Shown here piece by piece: positions 37,370 through 47,895 of a DNA stretch of 64,000 nucleotides. Origin of the DNA: Symbiodinium natans (Eukaryota; Sar; Dinophyceae; Suessiales; Symbiodiniaceae); contig CAJNDS010000413.1 of assembly GCA_905221605.1 (NCBI GenBank), positions 341,010-405,009 of the forward strand. Reading direction: 5' to 3'. Made by a program: the position numbers and the translations under genes. The notes beneath the pieces were generated by a model. That model had not been told where the DNA came from. It saw only the letters and a program-made list of their open reading frames with translations, and did no database searches. Within the stretch, counting starts at the first letter, position 1. Each line of letters opens with the position of its first letter.

Positions 37370-37474
37370 CCAGTTAGAACTGTGCTTAAAAGCCCCCTAA
37401 GTCCCCTAAGTAGGTTATGAGGAGACGTATATTCTGTGGTTGTAAGTACCCATGAACCTCCAAGTGGAGTAGTT
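37370..37474. mobile_element. Family G element, right half
   Basis: Ends GTAAGTACCCATGAACCTCCAAG. The left arm is truncated by CCCTAAA repeats. Confidence 0.55.
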
Positions 37475-37507
37475 TGACCAGCCACGCATCGGGGTATCGC
37501 CTACCAG

Positions 37508-37570
37508 CTGAACCCGAAACCCGAAACCCGAAACCCGAAACCCGAAACCCGAAACCCGAAACCCGAAACC
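37508..37570 (-). repeat. (CCCGAAA)9 variant array
   Basis: A homogeneous block of the CCCGAAA variant, as at 15660-15705. Confidence 0.9.
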
Positions 37571-37664
37571 CAAGAAGCCCCAAACCCGAAACCCTTGAAC
37601 CCTCCACCCTAAAACCTAAACCCTAGGACCCTAAACGCTAAATCCTACTCCCGAAACCCTAAAG

Positions 37665-37754
37665 CCTATGCCAAGGCTGACGCCGTCTTCGCACGCCTGG
37701 CCGTGGAGCTCGCTCGTGGCCCCAGGAAGCCACAACAGGGCCGTGAACGACCAG
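37665..37754 (+). CDS. Candidate exon
   Basis: AAAG precedes it and GGTTTGG follows. The frame includes AYAKADAVFARLAVELARG and ends in phase 1. It is phase-compatible with 37192-37301. Confidence 0.48.
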
Positions 37755-38350
37755 GTTTGGGCTGTAGGGTATCGGGGGGTTAGGGTTTAGGGTATCGGGG
37801 TCCAGGGTCCAGGGAAGGGTCGGGGGGAATTTTTAGTAGGGCTTTTAGTAGGGGGGTGTAGTAGGGGGTTTTTGTAGGGTTCTAGTCGTTGGGGGTTTAG
37901 TAGGGGTTCTAGTAGTTGGGGCTTTTAGTAGAGGTTCTAGTAGTTGGGGGTTTTAGTTTGGGGTTTTTGTCGGGGGTTTTAGTAGGGGGGGTTTTAGCAG
38001 GGGGTTTTAGTAGTGTGTGTTAGTAGGGGGTAGGGTGTTTAAGTAGTGGATTTTAGTAGGGGTTTTAGTAGGGGTTTTAGTAGGGGGTTTTAGTAGGGGG
38101 TTCTAGTAGGAGGTTTTAGTAGGGGGGTTTAGTAGGGGGTTTTGTTGGGGTTTTAGTAGGGGGCTTTATTAGGGGGTTTAGTAGGGGGTTTTAGGGGGTT
38201 GAGGGGGGTTTGGGGGGGTTTTAGGTGGTTTTCGGGGGCTTTAGGTCGGCTTAGGGGGTTTAGGGGGTTTAGGGAGAGCTTCGAGGGCCCCAATCCTTTA
38301 TTTTCCTTCCTAAAAAGGCTTCAAGGGGGCGGGGAGTTCTCAACGTTTAG
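37755..38350 (+). repeat. GGGGGTTTTAGTA low-complexity region
   Basis: About 400 bp of irregular TAGTAGGGGGTTTT repeats (37830-38190), grading into TTTAGGGGG. Confidence 0.8.
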
Positions 38351-38368
38351 GGTTTGTTGTTCAGGGTT

Positions 38369-38459
38369 TCCAGGACGGGCCATTGTACCCTATCCCCCCC
38401 TAAACAAGGCCCTTTATAGGGTTGTTTCTGGGGATTATAGGGCCTAATAGCCCATCGTG
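38369..38459. mobile_element. Family K MITE, copy 1
   Basis: CAGGACGGGCCATTGTACCCTAT at the left is mirrored by ATTATAGGGCCTAATAGCCCATCGTG at the right. Copy 2 is at 39163-39232. Confidence 0.7.
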
Positions 38460-38602
38460 CTTAGGGTGTAGGTGTTAGGGTTTAGGGTTTAGGGTTTTGG
38501 GGGGTACTACAATCCCAATTCAGGGGGCTGTTAGTATAAGGGGAACATGCCAAAATGTACCCAAAAGGGACCCTAATTTTGAGAACTGACCATATGTACA
38601 TA

Positions 38603-38715
38603 CTTGGTAGCCCAGTGGTACCCTGTTGCCTCGTTTTTTGGTTCAAGGTTCCCTTCTCAAGTAACGAACCCCCAAAAAGGTACCCTTATTATAGCATGGT
38701 TACTGGGCTACCAAG
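38603..38715 (+). mobile_element. Family A element, copy 6
   Basis: Perfect 14-bp TIR, CTTGGTAGCCCAGT and ACTGGGCTACCAAG, with CATA duplicated at 38599-38602 and 38716-38719. At 113 bp it is the cleanest copy in the window. Confidence 0.93.
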
Positions 38716-39160
38716 CATATTGCATAGACGGTTCTCATCCAAAACAAGGTCGTGGTTCCAGAATTAAGTCCAGAAGGCCGATTTGTATTTTGGACTCAGG
38801 GCCTATGGGTTTGCAGCCGTGTCTCTGGGCTCCATGACTTTGTCCAAACGGCTTGGCTCTAAGGTTAGGATCTCGGTTTTTCGGGTGCTGAGCCCTGGAG
38901 TTGACAGTCATGAAGCCCTGACAAATGTTTCGCGCGAAGCTCAAGGCTGAAAACATGTCATCTGATCTCAGACGTACGCCTTCGCGCTTCAACATGAATG
39001 GCTGCTGCAACTGTTCCACGACAACCTGACACACTAAACCTTAAACCCTAAACCCCGAGAGCTTCAGGGTTTAGCCTGCTTCTGGTGTCGTAGCGGATTG
39101 ACAGCACTGTCCAGGTCAGCTAGGACAGAACATGAACCGCGACATAGCAGGGTTTGTAGC
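38716..39160. other. No supported gene
   Basis: Complex sequence with a minus-strand open frame (38735-39034) and no recognisable motif. Confidence 0.35.
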
Positions 39161-39162
39161 TT

Positions 39163-39232
39163 CCAGGGCGGGCCATCATACCCTATAACCGGTTTGATTC
39201 TGGGGATTATAGGGCCTAATAGCCCATCCTGG
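39163..39232. mobile_element. Family K MITE, copy 2
   Basis: CAGGGCGGGCCATCATACCC pairs with GGGCCTAATAGCCCATCCTG. Confidence 0.72.
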
Positions 39233-39339
39233 TTAGGACAGGCGTGTTTTGATCTTTTGGACCATGCTCCTTTCGGGTTGATAGGTCTTGGGTCAGCAGC
39301 GTGTCGCATTGGTCATTTCCGGCATGAAGGGCCACTTAG

Positions 39340-40540
39340 CAACACTAAAACCCCTAAAGCCCTAAACCCTCAAACCCTCAAAGCCTCAAAACCTAAAACC
39401 CTAAAACCCTAAAACCCTACAACCCCTAAAGCCCCCAAAGCCCCTTAAAAAACCCTAAAGCCCTGTAACCCTGTAACCCTGAAACCTTCAAATCCGAAAG
39501 CCCGAGAAACCCAATAACCCAAAACCCTTAAAAAACCCTTCCACATCCCCAGGACTTCAAGCACACGACTCTAGGTTGGAAACATGGGCTCTTAGTACGG
39601 GTGTACATAGGGGTTATATAACAAGAGACCCAAATGAAGGACCCATACTTGGACCCCGAAAACCGTAAACCGTAAACCGTAAACCCTAAACCCTAAACCC
39701 TAAACCCTAAAGCCTGCTCCCTAAACCCTAAACCTTAAACCCTAAACCCTAGACCCTAGACCCTAGACCCTAAACCCTAAACCCTGACGCCTGAGCTTGC
39801 AGCTCAAAGGCTGCGCGGCTCGGGGACGCGCCGGCAGCGGGGACGCTGGCGCCAGGGAGGGCCTGAGGTCTAAGGGTTCTTTGAGGGTTCAAGGCCTCGC
39901 GGCTTTAAGAGCTTGAAGTATACGCATACATATATATATATATATTAATATACATATGTATATATATATATCCATACACACATTATTTTTTTGAAATGTA
40001 TTTCATTCTTGGGATCCTGGGGTTTGCAAGGGCTTTGAGGGGTTCAAGTGTTGTTAAGTTTTTTTTTTCCAAGGGCCTTTGAGGGCTGTTAAGGGGTTTT
40101 GAGGGTATCCTGAGTCACCCAAAGTCCAAAAGTGCTCATCCTCATGGCCTGCATAGTTTGGGGTTCGGGGTTCGGGGGTTTGGGGTTTAACTAGGGCTTA
40201 GGGGTTTGGGGTTTGGGGTTTCGGGTCTGGGGTTTAATGTTTTTGGATTTTCAGGGTTGAGGTTTCGGATCTGGGGTTCGGGTTTACGGTTTTAGGGGGG
40301 AAGAGCTGTCGAGCTTGGTAGGTGGGCAAGGCATTGGGGTGGTTAAGCTGGCCTGTGGGGCTTCGGGAGACTACCCCTACATCCTAAACCCTAAACCTAC
40401 TATGGTCCCTTGCCCTTCTTTATCATTTATAGGGATCCAAGTAGAGGCGCGTATAATAAATAGAAATATAAATAGAATATAAATAGAAATAGAAATAGAT
40501 ATATATATATATATATATTATAGTTGTAGAGAGAGAGAGA
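39340..40540. other. Repeat-rich stretch
   Basis: Degenerate CCCTAAA at 39345-39540 and 39660-39785, (TA)n at 39928-39975, TTTGGGG variants at 40155-40300, and (TA)/(GA) microsatellites at 40450-40560. 39802-39855 is a weak exon candidate after TTGCAG (QRLRGSGTRRQRGRW). Confidence 0.5.
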
Positions 40541-40979
40541 GTGTGTGTGTATATATATATATGTATGTACAGGTTATAGAACAAGGGACGCAAATTCTGG
40601 GCCCATACCTGGAACCCTAGAGTTTTCTGTTTTTCACAAAGGCCTATTTTTGCGAGCTTTCTCGGTGTTTGTACTGTACTTATCTAGGAGATATCTTAGG
40701 CAGCAACATTGTGGCACTTACTTCGGCTCTTGTATTACTGAGGAGCCGGGGGAAGGTCCTTCGGTCCTGTCGTGGCAACCGTTGGTGGGGCGGTTTGTCT
40801 GGAATCTCCTCCAGCGATCGAAAAGATTGATAGAGAGAGAGGCCGCGGACTGAGGAAAAGAGAGAAAGAGAGAGGGAGGGAGCTGGAGTGAGACGAGACT
40901 TGCAATCTACCAGGCCTACACCCTCAAAGCCGGAACAAGCAGTTTCTGAAGCCAAGCCGAACGCTCGGGTTTAGGTTTA

Positions 40980-41372
40980 GGGTTTAGGCAGGGTTTAGGG
41001 TTTAGGGTTTAGGGTCTAGGGTTTAGGGTTTAGGGTTTAGGGTTTAGGGTTGAGGGAGCCTTCAGCAAAAGGTGCCAGCGCTGTGCCAGTCCGTCGAGAT
41101 CTTGAAGGGCCATGCACTGAGCGGAAAAGTCACACTCTTAAACCCGAAGCCCTCAAGCACCCTAAACCCTCAACCCTAAACCCTCAACCATAAACCCTAA
41201 ACCCTAAACCCTAAACCCTAAACCCTAAACCCTAAACCCTAAACCCTAAACCCTAAACCCTAAACCCTAAACCCTAAACCCTAAACCCTAAAACCCTAAA
41301 CCCTAAACCCTAAACCCTAAACCCTAAACCCTAAACCCTAAACCCTAAACCTCAAACCTCAAACCCTAAGCC
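40980..41372. repeat. Opposed telomere-type arrays
   Basis: (TTTAGGG)n at 40980-41050 faces (CCCTAAA)n at 41165-41365. The 110 bp between contain candidate exon 41066-41122. Confidence 0.88.
41066..41122 (+). CDS. Candidate exon between opposed telomeric arrays
   Basis: TTCAG precedes it. The frame reads KVPALCQSVEILKGHALSG, in phase 0. The donor is not clear. Confidence 0.4.
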
Positions 41373-41794
41373 TCAAACCCTTGGTTTTTTCACAATCCCT
41401 AAGCCCTCTGAGCTGACTCTGCTCTATGGAGCCATCAGTGCATCCACGACCAAATCGCCCCCAAGCCCAAAACAGCAGAACCCTAAACCGAAGCTCTAGA
41501 AGCCACTTTAGGGTTTAGGGTTTAGGGATGTTGCGCACAAGTGACTGAGAGATTCCCTCTACTACTGAGCCCTCTACGCTCTACAACTATCCCTGAAACC
41601 CTAGACCCCAAACCCCCTAAATCTAATGACCCCCCTTAACCCTAAACCCTAAACCCTACACCCGAAACCCCAAACCCTAAACACCCTAAACCCTAAACCC
41701 TAAAGCCGAAGCCCTAAACCCTTACACAATCTCCAAGCCAGAGTTCCTTTGGCCGCTGCCGAGGTACCGCCGACGCGGAGACGGCCTCGGAGGA

Positions 41795-41935
41795 GGGTTT
41801 AGGGTTTAGGGTTTAGTTTAGGGTTTAGGGTTTAGGGTTTAGGATTTAGGGCTTAGGGCTTAGGGCTTAGGGCTTAGGGTTTAGGGTTTAGGGTTTAGGG
41901 TTTAGGGTTTAGGGTTTAGGGTTTTAGGGTTTAGA
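41795..41935 (+). repeat. TTTAGGG array
   Basis: About 18 units with a sub-block of GCTTAGG variants. Confidence 0.9.
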
Positions 41936-41996
41936 ACCCTACATACTTCTGGATGTTAGAAAGGTGGACCTGTTGTAGTAACTCTGGGCGCGTCAG

Positions 41997-42048
41997 GCAA
42001 ACTTTGACCTGTGCCAGCTGTTCCACTCGTCGCTGGCCAGCTCGGCTG
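41997..42048 (+). CDS. Candidate short exon
   Basis: CGTCAG precedes it and GGTTTCC follows. The frame reads ANFDLCQLFHSSLASSA. Confidence 0.4.
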
Positions 42049-42245
42049 GTTTCCGGTCAAGCCTTGCTCCTTAGGGTTTAGGGTTTGGGGTTTGGGGTTT
42101 GGGGTTTGGGGTTTAGCATGCTTCACACAGCGAGTGAAGTAAGAGTCACCAAACCCTAAACCTAAACCCTAAGCCCGAAGTTTGTGAGGCCATGAACCTG
42201 GGGCACTGATCTCCCTGAATCCCTGGATGCGGTTCCTGCGGCCAG

Positions 42246-42294
42246 GTGGCCGAGCTGCCACCCGAGACGGAGGGCCGCCAAGCTGTCATGCTTG
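42246..42294 (+). CDS. Candidate short exon
   Basis: CGGCCAG precedes it and GGTGGGG follows. The frame reads VAELPPETEGRQAVML. The following 100 bp are G/T-rich intron-like sequence. Confidence 0.42.
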
Positions 42295-42434
42295 GTGGGG
42301 TTTGGGGGGTAAGGGGGTTTAGGGTTTTTTTGGTTAAGGGTTTAGAGGTATCGGGTATGGGTATGGGGTTGTCGAGTTCTGGGTTTAGGGGTCTAGGGTG
42401 TGTCCTTATGGGGTTTGGGGTTATGGGTTTGGCG

Positions 42435-42690
42435 CGTCTCGCCGTGCTGCGGCAGTAAGCTCCTCGTGGAACAAACTGGTGCCTCCAAGACGCCTGACTG
42501 TGTTTGCGTGTGTGGGTGGCGAAGGCGTCTTCTCCATTAAGAACGCAGCAGACATGAAGGCGATGTTGGGGCCATGTTCCATGTTCTCAACCTTTGTGGA
42601 GGCGTCCACGACCTTTACGGGTTCCGCCTACATGCCCACTCTCACGAAAAGGTTTTCAATACCGTCGACTCCAACAATGGGCGGGTAGCC
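42435..42690. other. Unassigned coding-like block, strand uncertain
   Basis: About 250 bp of complex sequence, open on both strands. Plus reads ...LTVFACVGGEGVFSIKNAAD...; minus reads ...STKVENMEHGPNIAFMSAAF.... The minus frame looks slightly more protein-like. I cannot identify it. Confidence 0.3.
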
Positions 42691-42739
42691 CGGGTGGGAA
42701 TTTAGCGCGAGGGTTTTGGGATTTGGGTTTAGGGACTTC

Positions 42740-43245
42740 AGTAGCCGCATAAAAGGTATAATATTTTTGTAATATATCTGATTCATATTCTAATTCTTTT
42801 GATTCAGTTTCTTTACCATCTGTTTCATCTTTTCCAACTTTTCCATCTTTTCCAACTTTTCCATCTTTTCCATCAGTTTCAGGCACGTCAGAAATAGTTT
42901 CTAATGTACTTGATGGTGTCTTTGTTTTTTCTTACGGTTGTTTTTACGCTTCTTACCATTCTGTTCTTCACTATCAGATGTTTGAGGTGGTTTGGGCAGC
43001 CGCCAGACCCCAAGGTATGTACCCAGCCTTTGTTCCCCAGTGGGTGAATTTAGTAATGTTGTAAACGAAACGAACGCGCTCTTTTCACTCGCGCTTTTAT
43101 GAAATAAAAACGAAGTGAAATAGTAAGATTAATTTGTAGTGAACGTAGTGAAAGCACGAGATGAATCTCAATATGAACGTAGTGCATGCGCCTTTTTAAT
43201 ATAGTTTATAATGGCACGCAATGAAAGATATAACTTATAATCTAA
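42740..43245 (-). other. AT-rich island with a foreign-looking coding remnant
   Basis: A sharp shift to AT-rich DNA. On the minus strand an 18-bp repeat encodes KDGKVG, within a longer lysine/glutamate-rich reading (...SDSEEQNGKKRKNN..., then ...ETDGKETESKELEYESD). It is broken by a frameshift in an A run near 42925. From 43050 to 43190 the motif GAACGTAGTGAA and close variants recur. Codon use is unlike the GC-rich host exons. Confidence 0.45.
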
Positions 43246-43282
43246 ACCCTAAACCCTAATCCCTATCCCCAGCAGACAATCC

Positions 43283-43835
43283 TCATGGGCTACCCACTGG
43301 GTGTTTGGGTAATTTCAACTTCGTCGTTGAGGAGTGCGATGACAAGCTTGGATGGTCTGGAAGGTCTGGGTGGAGTCGGTGGTGGCATGGGCAGTGCTGA
43401 CACGGGGTTGGTGCAGTCTGCTGGTGGTGGGGCCTCGTCTTCGATGGGAACTTCACTTGCTGGTGGTGGCATGGGAGATGGTGCAGAGAATTGGGTGGAA
43501 AGTGATGGCGTCGGCACTCTGTCCTCGCTGGGAACCACAATGGTTGGCAATGGAGGTGGTGACCTGGTGGTGGCATGATGGCTGGGGTGGAACATCCTCC
43601 TACAGGTGAAACTGATGGAGGTGATGGTCCTGCAGCTGGTGGTGGTGGCTCAAGGTGCATCCTCGTCCTGGAGAATCTGAAGGACATGATAGCCCTGGAG
43701 TTGGAGTTGGAAGTAGTCCGGGTTTCCGTCGGGACTTCCCCTTTTATCTGACCCATGGTGGCGACAAGCTGGGTTTCACTTACTTGACGACAGTACCTGT
43801 CGCGCTCGGAAAAGGGTGACTCCAGTTCAAAAGAA
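43283..43835 (-). pseudogene. Proline-rich minus-strand coding fragment, frameshifted
   Basis: Reading from 43835 down: SPFSERDRYCRQVSETQLVA, then a proline-rich part. The frame changes near 43570 and then reads VPSEDRVPTPSLSTQ... and ends NDEVEITQTPSG with a stop at about 43290. It may be a retroelement gag/linker remnant or an exon of a minus-strand gene. No diagnostic motif is present. Confidence 0.35.
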
Positions 43836-43942
43836 ACCTAAAACCTAAACCCCAAACCCTAAACCCTAAGCCCTAAACCCTAAACCCTAAACCCCCATCC
43901 CGAAGAAGCGAGCGGAAGAGAGAAAACCTTTCTAAGCATTAG

Positions 43943-44062
43943 CCAGAGAGCCCAATCCCCCTTAATATTAAGGAATATACCTTAAATCAGAAAGGGACCC
44001 TTAATACTAGTATGATTTAAGGAATATTCCATATTTTAAGGGGTATTTGGGCTCTTTGGGTG
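43943..44062. mobile_element. Family P MITE, copy 5, next to an exon
   Basis: CCAGAGAGCCCAATCCCCCTTAA pairs with TTAAGGGGTATTTGGGCTCTTTGG. Candidate coding sequence lies on both sides (PKKRAEERKPF before, 44068-44135 after), so it may act as an intron. Confidence 0.78.
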
Positions 44063-44067
44063 GCCAG

Positions 44068-44135
44068 GCCGTCAGCTGGCGGAGGTGGCCGCCGCGGCCA
44101 TCGCAGCTGGGGGGCCTGCCGTGGCGCGTTGCTGA
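44068..44135 (+). CDS. Candidate terminal exon
   Basis: GGCCAG precedes it. The frame reads RQLAEVAAAAIAAGGPAVARC and then stop TGA at 44133-44135. Confidence 0.4.
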
Positions 44136-44466
44136 AAGGCTTTCCAGTGTTTAGGGTTTAGGGTTTAGGGTTTAGGGCTAGCGGGGGAGGGAATCCTCGT
44201 ATGTGGGGGACTACTGGGGGCCCCTTCTTTTCGCAAACCCGATTTGGGGGTTTAAGATTTTGTGACCCTGAAGACTTGAACGCTGACTCCTATGGCTTTT
44301 GCATGCTGGCTTGGGGGAGCCGGCCCGACTCAAAACTCCCCAAACCCAACCCCAAGCCCCAAACCCCAAGCCCCAAGCCCCAAGCCCCAAGCCCCAAGCC
44401 CCAAGCCCCAATCCCCAAACCCCAAACCCTAAACCCTGAACCCGTTTTGGGTTGCGTTTTGCCAAG

Positions 44467-44541
44467 GCCATCCCACTGGAGACGACGGCCAGCAAGGGCT
44501 GGGAGTTCGGCTTTTTCCCGCACTGCCGGCCTTTGCATTGA
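44467..44541 (+). CDS. Candidate terminal exon
   Basis: GCCAAG precedes it. The frame reads AIPLETTASKGWEFGFFPHC, then RPLH and stop TGA at 44539-44541. A strongly protein-like sequence ending just before CCCGAAA repeats, probably a gene's 3' end. Confidence 0.48.
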   Translation, partial: AIPLETTASKGWEFGFFPHCRPLH

Positions 44542-44989
44542 AGGGGGCCTCGGTGCACGGTTTTGGGTGCCCTAAACCCGAAACCTTCAACCCTAAACCC
44601 TCAACCCTGAACCCTAAACCCTAAACCCTAAACCCTAAACCCTAAAACCTAAAATAGGGTTCAAGCCTTTGTGTTGTTGTGGGGGGAGGCGCTTGTGAAC
44701 TTCTAAGGGGCGTAGGCCTTTCAGCTTGGAGGCTTTAGATGCTTTTCAAGGCCTCAGAGTAGGGCCCTTGTTCTTTTTTTAGGGTGTAGGGTTTAGGGTT
44801 TAGGTTCCCTTATGTATTAGAAGCCCGAAACTTAGGGTTTAGGTTCCCTTATATATTAGAAGCCCTTTTAACCCAAAAAGAGTATTTCTCGGGTTTGGGG
44901 TTTAGGGCTTAAGGTCACGCTTGGGAGTTTGGGGGGGTAGCCTCTCCTCCTTGAGTGCGAAGCCCGAAACTACTAAGCCCCCTAACCCC

Positions 44990-45110
44990 TAAACCCTAAA
45001 CCCTAAACCCTAAACCCTAAACCCTAAACCCTAAACCCTATACCCTAAACCCTCAACCCTCAACCCTAAACCCTAAACCCTAAACCCTAAACCCTAAACC
45101 CTAAACCCTA
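44990..45110 (-). repeat. CCCTAAA array
   Basis: About 17 units. Confidence 0.9.
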
Positions 45111-45116
45111 ACCCAG

Positions 45117-45187
45117 GAAAGCCCCATGGCAGGAACGGCCAAGAAGCCGAGGCCCCCATGCCGGTGATGTCGCTGGCGGGCGCCTAA
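45117..45187 (+). CDS. Candidate terminal exon
   Basis: AACCCAG precedes it. The frame reads KPHGRNGQEAEAPMPVMSLA, then GA and stop TAA. A second frame here is open for 16 codons as well, so the choice is uncertain. Confidence 0.35.
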
Positions 45188-45365
45188 GAGTTACGATGCG
45201 CTGAAGATGAAGGTTTAGGGTTTAGGGTTTAGGGTTTAGGGTTTAGGGTTTAGGGTTTTAGGGTTTAGGGTTTCGGGTTTCGGGTTTCGGGTTTCGGGTT
45301 TAGCGTTTAGGGTTTAGGTTTTCGGGACGGGTTGAAGGGGTTTAGGGTTTCGGGCTTCAGGGCCC

Positions 45366-45423
45366 ATGGCACAAGTTTCGATCGAAGAAGGCAGCCTTAA
45401 AGATGACGTGGGTGCAGATCTAG
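45366..45423 (+). CDS. Candidate first exon
   Basis: CCCATGG context. MAQVSIEEGSLKDDVGADL runs up to a possible GA donor beside a Family G element. Beyond that element 45678-45733 reads GLQSFEDERLVEFVNWLF. Confidence 0.35.
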
Positions 45424-45430
45424 GATGACC

Positions 45431-45673
45431 CAACTTAGAGGTTCATGGTACTGGTTAACGCAATTACATCTGTACTCCTTACTTCTGACCCAATCAAAAC
45501 CAATTTAGGGCACTTAAGGGGCCTAGAAGTGGGTGATAAGTACAGATATGCGTGGTTAATATCCTAATCCTAAACCCTAAACCCTAAGCCCTAAACCCTA
45601 AACCCCAAACCCTAAACCCTAAACCCTGAAGTACAGTCATGACTGAGTTTATAAGTACCCATGAGCCTCCAAG
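45431..45673. mobile_element. Family G element with internal CCCTAAA array
   Basis: The left end CTTAGAGGTTCATGGTAC and right end GTACCCATGAGCCTCCAAG are inverted. A (CCCTAAA)n array at 45570-45628 sits inside the right arm. Confidence 0.8.
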
Positions 45674-45924
45674 CAAGGGGCTTCAAAGCTTTGAAGACGA
45701 GAGATTGGTCGAGTTTGTCAACTGGCTTTTTAGGGGTTGTAGGGTTTAGGGTTTAGGGTTTAGGGACAGCTTGATTTTGTGGCGTAGGGTGTCTAGTGTT
45801 TCTGCGGGCGTCTCACCCAGAGCTTTTAGGGTTTAGGGCTTAGTTGAGCTTTCCGGGCTTTCGGGGGTTGAGTTGTTTGGATTGGGGTTTGAGGGATATT
45901 AGGAATAAGGTTTAGGGTTTCAGG

Positions 45925-46660
45925 GTCAAGTGCTGCTGTGCTGTTCTTTGAGCCCCAAACCTGAAGATGAATCTCCTCCTTGACTAAGCGGCATCGTGTG
46001 TAGGAAGCATTCCTTGCTTAATCCTACCGTAACCCCTAACCCCCAGCACCTAACACCCGAACCTAAGCCCCAAAACCCTAAACCCCCCCTCCCCCGAACC
46101 CAACAACCCCCAAGCCCCAAAGCAACAAAAACTCTAAAGCCCTGAAAGCCCTCAAACCCCAAAAGCCCTACAGCCTCCCAAGCCCTAAACCCAAAAACCC
46201 AAATCCTAAAATTCCCCAAGCCCAAAACCCTACAAAGCCCCCTTGAAAGCTCGAGCATCGGATCACAGGCGTTTCTGCTTCTTCGCAGAGATTCTTTGCT
46301 GCACTTCGACATTGGGGTTCGGGGTTGTATGGTTTGTTTTTCGACTTTTGAGGTTTTGGGGCTTTAATATAGGGGTCGAATAAATACTAGTAGTATTCCC
46401 TTTGGTATTCCCTTACGGTCCCTATACAAATATACTATAATGACCCCCTCCCCCCCCCCCCCCCCAAAACAAACCGATTCTAATTCTTAAGGCCCCTACG
46501 TTTACCCCCCGTGGATAGGCTTCGGGGTAGCGTCATGTGGCTGCGGGGCCAACGAAAACGTCGGATACTGCCCCCCCCCCCCCCCCCCCCCTCCCAGATT
46601 GGCCATCATGAGCTGCCCCAATTCGGCCCTAAAGCCTAAACCCTAAACTGACCTTAGGTT
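45925..46660. other. No supported gene
   Basis: Degenerate CCCTAAA and AAGCCC repeats (46020-46240), then a poly-C run at 46449-46465 and another of about 22 Cs at 46569-46590. Confidence 0.5.
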
Positions 46661-46790
46661 ATGAACCCTAAACCCTAAACCCTAAACCCTAAACCCTGAA
46701 CCCTGAACCCTAAACCCTAAACCCTACACCCTAAACCCTAAACCCTAAACCCTAAACCCTAACCCTAAACCCTAAACCCTAAACCCTGCT
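46660..46790 (-). repeat. CCCTAAA array
   Basis: About 18 units with CCCTGAA variants. Confidence 0.9.
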
Positions 46791-46809
46791 TTAAAACACC
46801 ACAACAAAG

Positions 46810-46892
46810 AAGCGAAGGTGACGTTGGAAGATGTGGCGAGCACCACTCAGCTTCGGGGCCGTGAGGCGTTTGGGAGCCAGGGTGTTGAAACT
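46810..46892 (+). CDS. Candidate exon
   Basis: AACAAAG precedes it. The frame includes AKVTLEDVASTTQLRGREAF and runs to VETG. A TTTAGGG run follows immediately. Confidence 0.42.
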
Positions 46893-46946
46893 GGGGGTTT
46901 AGGGTTTAGGGTTTCGGGTTTAGGGTTTAGGGTTTAGGGTGAATGG

Positions 46947-47080
46947 TACTTGGACGTTCAGGGTACCTCTGAACCCACTGATAACCGTGCTTGTGACCCA
47001 ATCATCACCTTGTCAGGGCAGCTAAGGGGCTTATGAGTGGGTTATAAGTAATATAAGTACGTTTAGACCCCCACTTCCTG
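46947..47080. mobile_element. Family G element, degraded
   Basis: TACTTGGACGTTCAGGGTAC at the left. The interior has GGGCTTATGAGTGGGTTATAAGT, and the right end is lost. Confidence 0.6.
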
Positions 47081-47094
47081 GTGGAAGCCACAAG

Positions 47095-47178
47095 GTCAAG
47101 GGTCAAGGGGCAGAAGGGGTTCTCTTGCTGTGAACCGCATCCAAGACTTCCACCCTGAATCCGAAGCCCTAATGCATG
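47095..47178 (+). CDS. Candidate exon
   Basis: CACAAG precedes it and GGTTTG follows. The frame includes GRRGSLAVNRIQDFHPESEA and ends LMH. It is followed by a Family E-like intron (GCTTAAGAACCCCCC at 47239). Confidence 0.45.
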
Positions 47179-47337
47179 GTTTGTTAAGGGTTCGTGGTTT
47201 ATGGTTCGCTTGAAACCCCCAACCTCATCCTACCGTTTGCTTAAGAACCCCCCAAAACAACAAAACTAAAAATAGATAAGATAATACTCCGCAAATTACC
47301 CTTATAAGGAAGAATGTGTCCAATTTTGTTCCCACAG

Positions 47338-47410
47338 CTTGTCGAGGCGGAATTGAAGGCGGAGGCCACGTGCCTCCGGCGTGCTTGGCAGGGTTCGCTT
47401 GCCTCAACAG
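47338..47410 (+). CDS. Candidate exon with consensus splice sites
   Basis: CCCACAG precedes it and GGTGAGATT follows, the most canonical pair in the window. The frame LVEAELKAEATCLRRAWQGS is helical. A second frame is also open. Confidence 0.48.
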
Positions 47411-47469
47411 GTGAGATTCGACACTCCTCTGAACGCAAAGCCCCCTACCTCCTTGACCTGGAGCCCCGT

Positions 47470-47562
47470 AAACCCCTAAACCCTAAACCCTAAACCCTAA
47501 ACCCTAAACCCTAAACCCTAAACCCTAAACCCTAAACCCTAAACCCTAAACCCTAAACCCTA
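47470..47562 (-). repeat. CCCTAAA array
   Basis: About 13 units. Confidence 0.9.
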
Positions 47563-47679
47563 CTTAGACCCTCAACCCCTAAAGCCTGAACCCAGAAATA
47601 GGAGGATTGAGGCTCTGCGGAGATCTCAGCGCAAGGAGCCATAAGGTGCAGCCTTCCAGGACTTTGAGGGCAGTGATCA

Positions 47680-47889
47680 GCCATTTATAACTGTACTTAT
47701 AACTGTACTTGGAAGGGTTTAGGGTTTAGGGTTTAGGGTTTAGGGTTTAGGGTTTAGGGTTTAGGATTTAGGGTTTAGGATAACTGTTCTTCTAACTGTA
47801 CTTCTAACCATATTTGGGGGCACTTAAGGGGCTGAGAAGTGGGTTATAAGTGCAGCATTTGGGTAATAAGTACCCTGAGCCTCCAAGTA
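47680..47889. mobile_element. Family G element with internal TTTAGGG array
   Basis: Modules TATAACTGTACTT and GGGCTGAGAAGTGGGTTATAAG, with the right end TACCCTGAGCCTCCAAGTA. A (TTTAGGG)8 array at 47715-47775 lies inside. Confidence 0.7.
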
Positions 47890-47895
47890 TGCCAG

